From JABDII01 sp963815325 (lineage in GTDB: Bacteria > Gemmatimonadota > Gemmatimonadetes > Gemmatimonadales > GWC2-71-9): 64,000 nucleotides of DNA. Shown here one piece after another: positions 46,629 through 55,566 of this stretch (positions are counted from its first letter, which is position 1; every line of letters starts with the position of its first letter). The notes beneath the pieces were generated by a model. It saw only the letters and a list, made by a program, of their open reading frames with translations, was not told where the DNA came from and ran no database searches. The stretch is from NCBI GenBank assembly GCA_963815325.1, contig CAWFGG010000002.1, positions 434,001 to 498,000 of the forward strand. Reading direction: 5' to 3'. Made by a program: the position numbers and the translations under genes.

Positions 46629-47527
46629 CGATTGTGGCCGGTGTCGATGTCGGCGGCACCAAGACCGTGGCGGTGGTCGGAATGCCGGATGCCGTGGCCG
46701 GCCGTGGCACGGGGCCGGGCGCCGCGGTGCGCCCGGGGAGAGCGCTCGCGTCGGTCAGCCCGATCGCCGAATGCGTGCGGCAGGCGCTCGCCCAGGCCGG
46801 CGTGCTTCGTTGCAAGGCGCTTGTTGTGGGCGCCGCGGGCGCGGGCCACCCAACCGATCGGACGGAGCTGGCGCAGGCCCTCCGTATTGAAGATCTGGCC
46901 GATCAGGTTCGCGTGACTACCGACCTGGAAATCGCCATTGTTGCAGCGTTCGGTGATGAGCCGGGCATCGTGGTGGCGTCCGGTACGGGCAGCGCGGCAG
47001 TCGCCCGCGACCGCGCCGGGGTAATCCGTCGCGGCGGTGGGTACGGGTGGCAGATGGGCGACGAAGGAAGCGGATATGCGATCGGACGAGCGGCCTTGGG
47101 TGCGGTGGGGTGGGCTCATGATGGTCGTGGCCCGGCAACCGCACTAGCGGCGGCACTGCTCGCCGCGACCCGCACCCGGGACTACAACGCCCTGGTCCGC
47201 TGGGCCGCCACCGCCGCACCGGGGGCTGTGGCCTCGCTGGCCCTGCCCGTGCTCGAGGCGGCACAGGCCGACGACCCGGTCGCGCAGGGCATCGTGGAAG
47301 CGGGCACGCGGGACCTGGTGCGCTTGGCCGAAAGCATGCTGGCGCACTTCGAGGGCGACGCACCCGTGGCGATCGCCCTGCATGGCGGGATGCTCCGAGC
47401 GGGCATGCCGCTTCGCGACGCTCTGGCCGCCGCCATTCAGGCCAACGACCGTTTCGCCTTGGTCGATCACCCGGTCGAGCCGGCCCAAGGCGCCCTAACA
47501 CTCGCAGCGGCATTGGCGGCGGGCTAG
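46625..47527 (+). CDS. BadF/BadG-type N-acetylamino-sugar kinase
   Basis: A 300-residue ASKHA-fold kinase. MTIVAGVDVGGTKTVAVVG is the phosphate-1 motif, GIVVASGTGSAAVAR phosphate-2, and GWQMGDEGSGYAIGR is the block typical of GlcNAc kinase and MurNAc/GlcNAc kinase MurK. It presumably phosphorylates the amino sugar brought in by the coupled symporter; MurQ and NagA, the next steps, are not in the window. Confidence 0.85.
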   Translation: MTIVAGVDVGGTKTVAVVGMPDAVAGRGTGPGAAVRPGRALASVSPIAECVRQALAQAGVLRCKALVVGAAGAGHPTDRTELAQALRIEDLADQVRVTTDLEIAIVAAFGDEPGIVVASGTGSAAVARDRAGVIRRGGGYGWQMGDEGSGYAIGRAALGAVGWAHDGRGPATALAAALLAATRTRDYNALVRWAATAAPGAVASLALPVLEAAQADDPVAQGIVEAGTRDLVRLAESMLAHFEGDAPVAIALHGGMLRAGMPLRDALAAAIQANDRFALVDHPVEPAQGALTLAAALAAG

Positions 47528-47585
47528 CGACGTACCCACGTGGCATCGTCACCGCTAGGGAAGTTGTGCTCCAATCGGCAACGGG

Positions 47586-48359
47586 CTAAAGACTCACACT
47601 AATTTTGATCGTGCCGGGCACCGGCTCACCAGTCGGGGAACGCGCCGGGCGGAAGCGGTAGCCTTCCATCCGCTCGCGGAACTTCTCGGCGTATTCCCGG
47701 TCCTGTAGCTCCGGAATGACCCGAATCCGGTCGACCCGGCCATCGGCCCGGACCCAGAAGGTGACCGCGTAGGTTTGGCCCCGGAGCTTCTTGTCCTTGA
47801 CCTCCGGGGGAAGGAGCAGTTGTCGGGGTTCCGGGTTCCGGGCCAGCGAGCCATCTCCTCCCGTGCCGGGGCCGGCCCCGCTCCCGATGCCACTCCCGAC
47901 CCCGCCTCCCTGCCCACCACCCGACCCACCGCCGGAGCCAGGACCCTGACCCGCGCCCGGGGCTCCGGGTGCGTCCCCTTGGCCCACAGCTGCCACCGTG
48001 ATGGAGTCGTCCGGCACAACGACGGGCGTGTCGACCACGGCGACGTCGATCGGGGGAATAGTCGAGACCTCAACGGGCGGAGGCGGGACAGGCCGGGGCA
48101 CCTCGACAATGACGGCCTCGGTTCGGGGCGGCGACGGTGGCAGCGTAATGAGGTGCACTCGGCCGCCCCCGCCCCCGCCTCCACCGCCTCCATCGCCCAT
48201 GCCGGGGTTCCGACCGGTCAGGATGTCGTTGGTCAACCCATACCAAAGAATGCCGATGATGGCCCCGTGCGCAGCCGCCGACAGGATGAGTCCGGCCACG
48301 GGCTCGCGTCGGCCCTTTGGCATGATGAAGCGATGTGCTGGCACGTGCTGTTTGGTCAT
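47586..48359 (-). CDS. tonB: TonB-family protein with polyglycine linker
   Basis: A 257-residue TonB-like protein: a cytoplasmic tail, one membrane span (about 24-42), ten consecutive glycines near residue 57-66, a Pro/Val-rich stretch, then a Gly/Ser/Gln-rich linker of some 40 residues and the C-terminal domain (KKLRGQTYAVTFWVRADGRV) with the final strand PGTIKISVSL. It probably transmits proton-motive force to outer-membrane receptors. It is the second TonB of the cluster and may have its own transcript, because a hairpin separates it from exbD. Confidence 0.82.
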   Translation of the reverse strand: MTKQHVPAHRFIMPKGRREPVAGLILSAAAHGAIIGILWYGLTNDILTGRNPGMGDGGGGGGGGGGRVHLITLPPSPPRTEAVIVEVPRPVPPPPVEVSTIPPIDVAVVDTPVVVPDDSITVAAVGQGDAPGAPGAGQGPGSGGGSGGGQGGGVGSGIGSGAGPGTGGDGSLARNPEPRQLLLPPEVKDKKLRGQTYAVTFWVRADGRVDRIRVIPELQDREYAEKFRERMEGYRFRPARSPTGEPVPGTIKISVSL

Positions 48360-48591
48360 CTCGTCTAAACAAATCGGGCGTGGGTACCGCTACAAGAGCG
48401 GCGACCGACGCCCGATGATCGGGAGCAGCCATGGATGGCATTCGGCGCCGGCGCGCCCTCGGCTCTCCTCGGACTAGGACGCCGCAACGTGTGCCGGGCG
48501 ACACAGGATGGAACGGGCGGTTCGCCTCTTCCATTCAGCGTGGGGCATCCTTCGCCGAACGGAGCGTGAGGCCGACACACCACGTAAGAAT

Positions 48592-48625
48592 CGGGGGCCA
48601 GGCATCCTATGGCGCCCGGCCCCCG
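48592..48625 (-). terminator. Stable hairpin between exbD and the second tonB
   Basis: On the minus strand CGGGGGCC, 18-base loop, GGCCCCCG, followed by ATTCTT rather than a clear T run. It lies 20 bases after the exbD stop in a 286-base gap that otherwise shows no gene. It may terminate the upstream operon weakly or stabilise its 3' end; I see no convincing promoter for the downstream tonB. Confidence 0.45.
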
Positions 48626-48645
48626 ACGATTCTCGAACGGATTTG

Positions 48646-49077
48646 CTACTGCGTGGCCTGGTCCGACCCCTCCGCCTCGGCCGGTGTGAACCCGATGACC
48701 TGCACGCCCGCGCCACGGGCAATATCCATCGCTTCGATGACTTCCTGGTAGCGACGGCTATGTCCCGCCTTAACGAACATGAGCTTCACTGGACGGGTGT
48801 CGTAGATCGCATGGATTTGGGTGTCCAGTTGGTCCTTCGGCACCGGCTGGGAGTTGATCGCGTAGCTCCCGTCATCCCGCACCTCGAGCACGATCTGATT
48901 CGAAGGACCCGAGGCCTGGGAGGTCTGGGGCGGGGGTACCTGCACGTCCAGCGCCATCCGGCTCAACGGCTGCGAGATCATGAAGATGATGAGCAGCACG
49001 AGGAGAATGTCGATCATCGGAACCACGTTGGGCTCCGACGTCATCGTCCCGGCGCCACTTTCAATCGACATTGCCAT
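48646..49077 (-). CDS. exbD: ExbD/TolR-family biopolymer transport protein (second copy)
   Basis: A 143-residue ExbD: one membrane span at about 18-40 containing the proton-path aspartate in VVPMIDILLVLLIIFM, and a periplasmic domain ending with KAGHSRRYQEVIEAMDIARG. It is the second of two adjacent ExbD genes, three bases after the first. A heterodimeric ExbD pair is likely, as in other two-ExbD systems. Confidence 0.92.
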   Translation of the reverse strand: MAMSIESGAGTMTSEPNVVPMIDILLVLLIIFMISQPLSRMALDVQVPPPQTSQASGPSNQIVLEVRDDGSYAINSQPVPKDQLDTQIHAIYDTRPVKLMFVKAGHSRRYQEVIEAMDIARGAGVQVIGFTPAEAEGSDQATQ

Positions 49078-49080
49078 GGT

Positions 49081-49527
49081 CTATTCCTCCGAGCCGAAGA
49101 TAGACCCGCTCTGCTGCGGCTCGGTAATGGCCGCCATGACGCGCACGCCGGAGCGCCGGGCGATCTCTACCGCTTCCTCGATCTTCTGGAAGCGCAGCGC
49201 CTGGTCGGCCTTGAAGTACAGGATCTTGTCCTCCGACCGCGCGGCATAGATGCTCCGCAGGATGTCTTCCAGCGCTCCCGCCTGCACCGCACGTCCATCA
49301 AGGAAGTACATGCCGTTCACATCGATGCCCAGGACCACCTCGTTGTCCTTTTCGGGGCTAGGGTCGAGATTGGCGCCCCGCGGCATCGTGGCATGGAACC
49401 CGGCGGCGAGCAACGGTGTGACGATCATGAAGATGATCAACAGCACCAACATGATGTCGATCATCGGAACCACGTTGGGCTCCGACTTAACCGTTGTGGT
49501 GCCGGCGCTACTTGTTGATATGGCCAC
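49081..49527 (-). CDS. exbD: ExbD/TolR-family biopolymer transport protein (first copy)
   Basis: A 148-residue ExbD with the same VVPMIDIMLVLLIIFM span and a periplasmic domain (LYFKADQALRFQKIEEAVEI). It differs from its neighbour in the linker (FHATMPRGANLDPSPEKDNE), so the two are not recent duplicates. Its start overlaps the exbB 3' end by 20 bases. Confidence 0.92.
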   Translation of the reverse strand: MAISTSSAGTTTVKSEPNVVPMIDIMLVLLIIFMIVTPLLAAGFHATMPRGANLDPSPEKDNEVVLGIDVNGMYFLDGRAVQAGALEDILRSIYAARSEDKILYFKADQALRFQKIEEAVEIARRSGVRVMAAITEPQQSGSIFGSEE

Positions 49528-50257
49528 TGCCGCTCACCGCCTTCTGTGCCTGGAATTCCTTGGTGAAGATCGAACGCCCGAATTCGCTGCCGACGCTCTT
49601 GATGAGGTAGTCGATGAGCTCCTTGGACGTGTAGGTCATCTCGACAGTGAGATACTCGATCTTAGTCGTGAAGTAGTTGTAGAACCACACGGCGGGAATC
49701 GCGACCAAGAGACCGAGCGCCGTGGTCAGCAGCGCCTCGGCGATACCGGCCGACACGGCGGCCAGGCCGCCGCTGGCACCGGAGGTGGCCATGCCGGTGA
49801 ACGAGTTCACGATACCCATGGTGGTTCCGAGCAGACCGACAAACGGGCCGGTCGATCCTACGGTCGCCAGGACGCCGATGCCGCGCTTGAACTCGGAGAG
49901 CACGATCATCATCTGGCGCTCCACCGCACGTTCCGCCGAGTTGATGTCAGCGGAGGTGATGGTGGCGCGATCCCGGAGCAGCGGCTTCACCTCGGCCAGC
50001 GCCCCACCCAGCACCTTGGCCACATGGCTCTTCTTGTTCTTCTCCGCGAGCGCAATGGCCTGATCGAGCTGTTCTTCCTGAATGGCCCGCGAGAACTGCG
50101 GTGCGAATTTCCGAGTCGCACTCTGGCTCTTGCGGAAGTAGATCCACTTGGTGATCGCGACGGTCAACGAGTACAACGACATGACGATCAGGAGGATGAT
50201 TACCCCACGCGCGAACCAGCCGGCGGCGTGCCACAGTTCGAGAATATCTACACCCAT
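49508..50257 (-). CDS. exbB: ExbB/TolQ-family proton channel subunit
   Basis: A 249-residue three-span protein with the conserved cytoplasmic loop region and the channel helices GSTGPFVGLLGTTMGIVNSF and AEALLTTALGLLVAIPAVWF. The spacing to two ExbDs and two TonBs marks a TonB-driving motor rather than Tol-Pal; no tolA, tolB or pal is here. Confidence 0.93.
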   Translation of the reverse strand: MGVDILELWHAAGWFARGVIILLIVMSLYSLTVAITKWIYFRKSQSATRKFAPQFSRAIQEEQLDQAIALAEKNKKSHVAKVLGGALAEVKPLLRDRATITSADINSAERAVERQMMIVLSEFKRGIGVLATVGSTGPFVGLLGTTMGIVNSFTGMATSGASGGLAAVSAGIAEALLTTALGLLVAIPAVWFYNYFTTKIEYLTVEMTYTSKELIDYLIKSVGSEFGRSIFTKEFQAQKAVSGSGHINK

Positions 50258-50323
50258 GCGATCGGTCTCCTCGATTTAGGACAACGACCGCCCCCGAACG
50301 GGGAGGGCGGCCAAGGGATAAGC

Positions 50324-51028
50324 TCAGCGATTGGCGTTGAAGGCCACTGCCTGCACTACCAGCACCCGGACCGGCCGTCCCTGCACCCGACCAGGCTTGA
50401 AGACGGTCTTCATGATGGCTTCGCGGGCCGGGGCCTCGAACGCCTTGTTGGTCGACGACTTGAGCTTGAAGGAATTACCCTCCGCATGCCCGGTGGTGTC
50501 GACGACGAACTCGTAAATGACCCGGCCAGAGATCCCCGCACTCTGGAGAACCGGCGGATACCGCGGCTGGGCTGGCGAAATAACCCGTGGCGGATCATCC
50601 AGCTCGGCTTCGAGGAATACCTCACCCGACACCGGCACGTCTCCGGTCCCACCCACGATACCCGCCGCGATACCGCCCTCGACACCCTTCCCGGTAAAGT
50701 CATCGGGATTGAACCGCTCGGCGACGTTGATGGGCGGGATCTCGGTCGGGATCGCTTCTGGCGCCACGACGGTCTGGAAGCCCCTCGGGGGCGGGTTGGC
50801 GCTCACGATGGCCTCGGGGGGCGGCGCCTCGGCCGGCGGCGGCGTGGTCTTGGGCGGAGCCAGGAACACGATGGTCGTGTCCTGGATGATCTCCCGGACG
50901 GCTTCCGCAGCGCCCTGGGTTACTTGCACGACCCCGTAGATCACGAGCACGTGCAAGACCAACGATGTGAGCCCCTGGGTAAAGGTCCGCTGCTTGGTGG
51001 CTTTCGAAGCGATGAGTTGATCGAACAC
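50324..51028 (-). CDS. tonB: TonB-family protein with Pro-rich linker
   Basis: A 234-residue TonB starting at GTG 51028 with GGAGG eight bases upstream. One span (about 20-37), a Pro/Ala linker (APPKTTPPPAEAPPPEAIV), and a C-terminal TonB domain with RYPPVLQSAGISGRVIYEFV and VFKPGRVQGRPVRVLV. First cistron of the tonB-exbB-exbD-exbD unit. Confidence 0.9.
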   Translation of the reverse strand: MFDQLIASKATKQRTFTQGLTSLVLHVLVIYGVVQVTQGAAEAVREIIQDTTIVFLAPPKTTPPPAEAPPPEAIVSANPPPRGFQTVVAPEAIPTEIPPINVAERFNPDDFTGKGVEGGIAAGIVGGTGDVPVSGEVFLEAELDDPPRVISPAQPRYPPVLQSAGISGRVIYEFVVDTTGHAEGNSFKLKSSTNKAFEAPAREAIMKTVFKPGRVQGRPVRVLVVQAVAFNANR

Positions 51029-51165
51029 GAGCGCTACCTCCGTGGGAGCATTCGACGACTCAACTGACTGAGATCAATCTACCCACGTGAAATGGCGTCA
51101 GACTGGCCTCAACATTACAAATCGATGACAGTCACATTACGGTCTTCGTCACAGCGCTGGCAGGC

Positions 51166-51196
51166 GGGGTATCCCGCAAGTGGGCCAATATACCCC
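51166..51196 (-). terminator. Hairpin between the histidine kinase and tonB
   Basis: GGGGTAT and ATACCCC form a seven-base stem around a 17-base loop, 11 bases after the histidine-kinase stop on the minus strand. No T run follows, so it may be a weak or rho-assisted end. The rest of the 178-base gap shows AT-rich patches (TAATGT, TAGATT) but no well-spaced promoter. Confidence 0.35.
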
Positions 51197-51206
51197 TGGA
51201 TCCGAG

Positions 51207-52739
51207 CTACACCAGAGGGGGCTCCGCCTCCCGTTTGCTGGCGGGTTGGTCCCCTCCTGCCGATCGCGGAATCGTCACCCGGAAGGTGGTGCCGCGACCA
51301 GGCCTGCTCTCCGCCTCGATCCGTCCACCATGGGCCTCGGCTATCCACTTGGTGATGGCGAGTCCCAAGCCCACACCGGGCCGCCCGCCGGTGCGGGAGC
51401 GAGCGACATCCGCGCGCCAAAACCGATCGAAGACGTGTTCCAGATCGCCGGCCGCGATGCCGATGCCCGTGTCGCGGACGACGAAGACGACCCGCGAGTC
51501 GTTAACCTCGAGCTCGATATCGACGCGTCCTTCCTGCGAGGTGTACTTGATGGCGTTGGTGAGGAGGTTCAAGAGCATTTGACGGATGCGACCGCGGTCC
51601 GCCTGAATCAGCACGGGCTGGTCGGGCACGTGCGTCGCGACGTGGACACCGGCCGATTCTCCCAGGATGCCCGCGGTCTCATAGACATCGACTACCACGT
51701 CCCGAACATCGCATTCCTCGAGGATGAGGGAAGCTCGTCCCTCATCGGCTCGAGCCAGCGTGAGCAGGTTGTCGACCAGTTCCGTCATGAAGTTGGTTTG
51801 TTCGAGGGCCTGGTCGAGCGTCTCCAGGCTCTCCGGGGGAATTTCCGGACGCGTGAGTGCCCGCTCGACACCGGCTCGCACCACCATGAGCGGCGTCTTG
51901 AGCTCGTGGCTGGCGTCGGCGGTGAACCGGCGCAGGCTGGTGAAACTCTGTTCGAGACGGGAGATCATGCGGTTGACCGTGAGGGCCAATCGTGAGAGCT
52001 CATCCCCCGTCATCGGCACGGCCAGGCGGCGATGGAGGCTGGTGCCATCGGTGATGGCCTCGACCTCGTCGATCATGCGATCCAACGGCCGGAGCCGCCG
52101 TCCCGCGAGCCAGTATCCTAACACGAGGGCCCCGAGGAGAATGAGCGGCCCCACGAGGAACATCGATCGCAAGAGCTCGGCGGGGCCGAAACTGATGTCT
52201 GACAACGGGAGGGCGACCAGAACCGCACCCACCATGGGGCCGGCCTCTCCGACCGGCAGGATGACGTACCGAAGCGACCCAACCGCTTCGCGCGTGTGGA
52301 GTGTGCCGAGCAGGACAGAATCGGGAACCGTTCGGACCTGGGCCAACAGCTCGTCCAGGATGGCGAAACTCAGTTCACGGGCGGGGTCGGAGGTGTACAG
52401 TTGGTGCCCGTTGCGATCGGCCACGATGAGAAACCCGCGGAGCCCGTCCAGCGGCGCGCCAACCGAGGGCTCCAGGCGGTACACCTCGGCCCCGCCACGG
52501 CGGGGATCGAGCGTATCCCCAAGCAACGGGGGCGGGCCTTCCCGGGTGATTTGCCCAAGTACGGTGTACGAGCGGGCAAGGTACTGCACGACGAATTGAC
52601 CCTCGACCTGAACCCGTTCGTCCAGCTCGGCAAGGATCGAACCGCGTCGCTCCAGATACAGGGCCACCCCGAAGGCCAGCACGGTCGCGCTGAGCGCGAC
52701 CGTGTACCAGATCGTGAGGCGCCGCCGGATCGTCGCCAC
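51207..52739 (-). CDS. Sensor histidine kinase (HAMP, HisKA, HATPase)
   Basis: A 510-residue membrane kinase: span 1 at about 8-28, a periplasmic sensor of roughly 150 residues, span 2 near 190-212, HAMP (ending RLAVPMTGDEL), HisKA with the phospho-accepting His in DASHELKTP, and HATPase with N box NLLTNAIKYT, DTGIGI and GVGLGLAI. It follows the response regulator by one base and should be its cognate kinase. Signal unknown; the periplasmic part has no recognised fold. Confidence 0.92.
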   Translation of the reverse strand: MATIRRRLTIWYTVALSATVLAFGVALYLERRGSILAELDERVQVEGQFVVQYLARSYTVLGQITREGPPPLLGDTLDPRRGGAEVYRLEPSVGAPLDGLRGFLIVADRNGHQLYTSDPARELSFAILDELLAQVRTVPDSVLLGTLHTREAVGSLRYVILPVGEAGPMVGAVLVALPLSDISFGPAELLRSMFLVGPLILLGALVLGYWLAGRRLRPLDRMIDEVEAITDGTSLHRRLAVPMTGDELSRLALTVNRMISRLEQSFTSLRRFTADASHELKTPLMVVRAGVERALTRPEIPPESLETLDQALEQTNFMTELVDNLLTLARADEGRASLILEECDVRDVVVDVYETAGILGESAGVHVATHVPDQPVLIQADRGRIRQMLLNLLTNAIKYTSQEGRVDIELEVNDSRVVFVVRDTGIGIAAGDLEHVFDRFWRADVARSRTGGRPGVGLGLAITKWIAEAHGGRIEAESRPGRGTTFRVTIPRSAGGDQPASKREAEPPLV

Positions 52740-52740
52740 G

Positions 52741-53409
52741 CTATTCCTTTACCACGTATCCCACCCCGCGAACGGTGTGGATCAGCTTGGCCTTGTGTTT
52801 GGCGTCCACCTTCTTTCGCAGGCGATTGATGACGACGTCGACCACGTTCGTGCCCGGATCGAAGTGGTAATCCCAGGCATACTCGGTAATGAGGGTGCGG
52901 GACATGACTCGGCCTGCATGCCGCATGAGGTACTCGAGGACGGAATACTCCTTGGGCGTCACATCGATCACCTCACCCGAACGCCGGACCTGATGGGTCC
53001 CGGTGTCCAGCTCCAGATCGCCCACGGACAGGGTTGGGGGTTGGAGTTGCTGCGGCCGACGGCTCAGCGCCTCCACTCGTGCAAGGAATTCCTCGAAGGC
53101 GAACGGTTTCGTCACGTAATCGTCGGCGCCGGCCCGAAGCGCCTGGACTTTGAAGTCCACGGCATCCTGTGCCGTGAGCACGAGAATCGGCGTCGTCTTG
53201 CCGCGATCCCGCAGCATCCGAAGCACTTCGAGCCCATTCATGTTGGGGAGCCTGAGATCCAGGACGATCAGGTCATACTGTCCGCCGGAGGCCAGGCGCA
53301 GCCCTTCGAGGCCATCGTCGACCAAGTCGGCGTGGTGCCCATGTTCCTCCAAACCACGCTGCACATAGGTGCCGACGGTCGGATCGTCCTCGACAACCAG
53401 GATCTTCAC
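52741..53409 (-). CDS. OmpR-family response regulator
   Basis: A 222-residue regulator from GTG 53409. The receiver has acidic pocket E7/D8/D9, phospho-acceptor D51 and K101; the C-terminal winged helix (about 125-222) has PKEYSVLEYLMRHAGRVMSR and the recognition-helix region VVDVVINRLRKKVD. It overlaps the PAS kinase gene by four bases and is one base from the HAMP kinase, so it sits between two sensors. Confidence 0.95.
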   Translation of the reverse strand: MKILVVEDDPTVGTYVQRGLEEHGHHADLVDDGLEGLRLASGGQYDLIVLDLRLPNMNGLEVLRMLRDRGKTTPILVLTAQDAVDFKVQALRAGADDYVTKPFAFEEFLARVEALSRRPQQLQPPTLSVGDLELDTGTHQVRRSGEVIDVTPKEYSVLEYLMRHAGRVMSRTLITEYAWDYHFDPGTNVVDVVINRLRKKVDAKHKAKLIHTVRGVGYVVKE

Positions 53410-54953
53410 CCTGCCACGTCCTTACCGTGGATCGGAAGCACGACCCGAAAGATGGTCCCAAACCCGGGGTGACTCTCCACATCGAGCCGCCCCATGTGAT
53501 CTTCGATGATGCCGTAGCAGATCGAGAGACCCAACCCGGTGCCCCGCCCTTGCGGCTTCGTGGTGTAGAACGGCTCGAAGATCTTCGACAACTCGGCGCG
53601 AGGGATGCCGCTCCCGGTGTCCTCGAACTCCACCATGACCTCGTCGCCGCGCGCGTTCTGTCGAGTCCTGACCGTCAAGCTGCCGTCGCGATGTTCCATG
53701 GCATCGAGCGCGTTGAGCATGAGCGCCATGAAGGCCTGAATCAGCTGCTCGGGATTGGCCGCAACCGACGGCAGGCCGGGTGCCAGCTCGCGCACCACCG
53801 TGAGCCGCTTGAATCGCTGGTGGTGCTTCAGCAGGAACAGTGTATTCTCGACGAGCTCGTTGACATCCGCGGGGGCCTTGGTCTTTCCACCTTTCCGGGG
53901 ACGGCTGAAGTCGAGCAGCCCATCGACGATTGCGGTACATCGCTGGACCTCATGGTCGATGATGTCCGCGTATTCCTTGAGCGACCCGCGGGCGGGGCCG
54001 GCCACTTCGCCAAGGCGACCCTCGATTGCCGCGGCGCACGCCCCGATGGTCGCCAGAGGATTGTTGATCTCGTGCATGATCCCGGCCGCCAGTTGGCCGA
54101 TGGCGGCCAGTTTTTCGCTTTGCAGGATCCGTTGGTGGGCGATCTGCCATTCGGTAACGTCCTCACCCACGCTAATGACATGCGACACGCGCTCCCCGTC
54201 GAGCCGCATGGGGATCTTGCTGATGCGAAAAAAACGCGATTCTTCGCCCGCGGGAACTTCGATCTCGAGCTGGCTGATCTGCCCGGTCTCGAACACAGTA
54301 TCCAATTCCGCCTTCAACTGGTCGGCCGGCTGCCGGGTCAAGACCTCGAAGATGCGACGTCCGACCACGTCGTCTCGCCGGAGTCCCTGGGTGCCGGTTT
54401 CCCGCTTCCGATTCCAGATCTGGATGCGGTAATCGCGGTCGACCACGTAGAGGCCGATGGGGAGACTGTCGATGATGAGACCGGTGAAGCGGCGCTGCTC
54501 CTCCACCTCCCGCGTTCTGACGGCGACCTCATAGGCCAGGTGCTCGGAAAGCTGGATCGCTGCCACGAACGGAGCGAGCAGGTCTGCCAGAATCGTCAGG
54601 ACTTGATCCGCGTAGCCCTCGGTGCCCGGGGAGAATTCGGCTTCGAGGATGCCAAGCCGCCCGCCATGGTGCACGAGATCGAAGGTCTTGGCAGCGGGGG
54701 ACAGGGGCTCAACGGACTCGAGGGTCGTGACGTTGCCCGGCGCCGTGAGATGGGTGGGTGCGGTCGTCAACCAGAGCGACGCGTCGTGCGGCCGCCGGAG
54801 CACAATCCGGATGCGCTCGAGCGGCAGGCGCTCGTGCATGAGCGCGGCCGCCGCCGCCACGGCCTCCTCCACGCCGAGGCCGCTCGAGAGCAATCGCGCG
54901 ACAGCCCCGACCACCGTGAGGCCGGTGTCAGCGCTGGCAGGCTCCGAGGACAT
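53406..54953 (-). CDS. GAF/PAS sensor histidine kinase (NtrB-like)
   Basis: A 515-residue soluble kinase with no membrane span: an N-terminal GAF-like region (about 15-160), a PAS domain (about 175-285, with LPIGLYVVDRDYRIQIWNRK), HisKA with HEINNPLATIG, and HATPase with GRGTGLGLSICYG. The HEINNP box is of the NtrB/HPK4 type, whose partners are normally NtrC or receiver-only proteins, whereas its only neighbour is an OmpR-type regulator. Confidence 0.9.
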   Translation of the reverse strand: MSSEPASADTGLTVVGAVARLLSSGLGVEEAVAAAAALMHERLPLERIRIVLRRPHDASLWLTTAPTHLTAPGNVTTLESVEPLSPAAKTFDLVHHGGRLGILEAEFSPGTEGYADQVLTILADLLAPFVAAIQLSEHLAYEVAVRTREVEEQRRFTGLIIDSLPIGLYVVDRDYRIQIWNRKRETGTQGLRRDDVVGRRIFEVLTRQPADQLKAELDTVFETGQISQLEIEVPAGEESRFFRISKIPMRLDGERVSHVISVGEDVTEWQIAHQRILQSEKLAAIGQLAAGIMHEINNPLATIGACAAAIEGRLGEVAGPARGSLKEYADIIDHEVQRCTAIVDGLLDFSRPRKGGKTKAPADVNELVENTLFLLKHHQRFKRLTVVRELAPGLPSVAANPEQLIQAFMALMLNALDAMEHRDGSLTVRTRQNARGDEVMVEFEDTGSGIPRAELSKIFEPFYTTKPQGRGTGLGLSICYGIIEDHMGRLDVESHPGFGTIFRVVLPIHGKDVAG

Positions 54954-55066
54954 GAGAGGAATTTACCTTCTCTGCGAAGAGACGTCGCCGTTCATCGACC
55001 CGGGATCTGTCCCGCTCCGCGGAGTATCGACCCCACGCGCGAGGTGCGGAGGCCGTGGCTCATCTT

Positions 55067-55525
55067 TCAGGAAAGCTCGCCAATGCGGTTCAGCAACTCG
55101 TCGACCGGTCGCGAGTGCCCCAGCTCCGCCTCGATGTGAAACCACCGGACGATTCCTTTCCGATCGAGAAGGAAGTACGCCCGCCGGGAAAGGAATGCTT
55201 CGTCCGACAACGTCCCGTACCGACGGCTTACCTCGCGCTTGAAGTCGCTCAACAGATCGACCGTCATCCCTTCCTTCCTCTTGAACTCCTTCAGGGTCGG
55301 AATGGAATCGACACTGATGGGAAGAACAACCGTCCCGGCCTCCTGAAAGCGATCGTAGTGGTCGGACAAGGCGCACATCTCCGCCGTACACACCGTGGTG
55401 AACGCGAGTGGGAAGAAGGCGATGAGCACACGGTCCCCTCGCAGTGACGAAAGGGTCACTTCAGCTCCGGATGTCGAGGGAAGCGTGAAGTCCGGAGCAG
55501 GTGACCCCACGGCGGGCGAGGACAT
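55067..55525 (-). CDS. Peroxiredoxin (AhpC/TSA, BCP-like)
   Basis: A 152-residue peroxiredoxin from ATG 55525 (MSSPAVGSPAPDFTLPSTSG). The peroxidatic cysteine is C46 in FTTVCTAEMC with C51 as the probable resolving residue, the BCP spacing. It reduces peroxides with thioredoxin-type donors. Lies 41 bases after sod on the same strand, forming an oxidative-stress pair upstream of the PAS kinase. Confidence 0.92.
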   Translation of the reverse strand: MSSPAVGSPAPDFTLPSTSGAEVTLSSLRGDRVLIAFFPLAFTTVCTAEMCALSDHYDRFQEAGTVVLPISVDSIPTLKEFKRKEGMTVDLLSDFKREVSRRYGTLSDEAFLSRRAYFLLDRKGIVRWFHIEAELGHSRPVDELLNRIGELS

Positions 55526-55566
55526 GGACGGCTCTCGAGAAGGGCGCGTGTCGGGGGCTGGACGGC

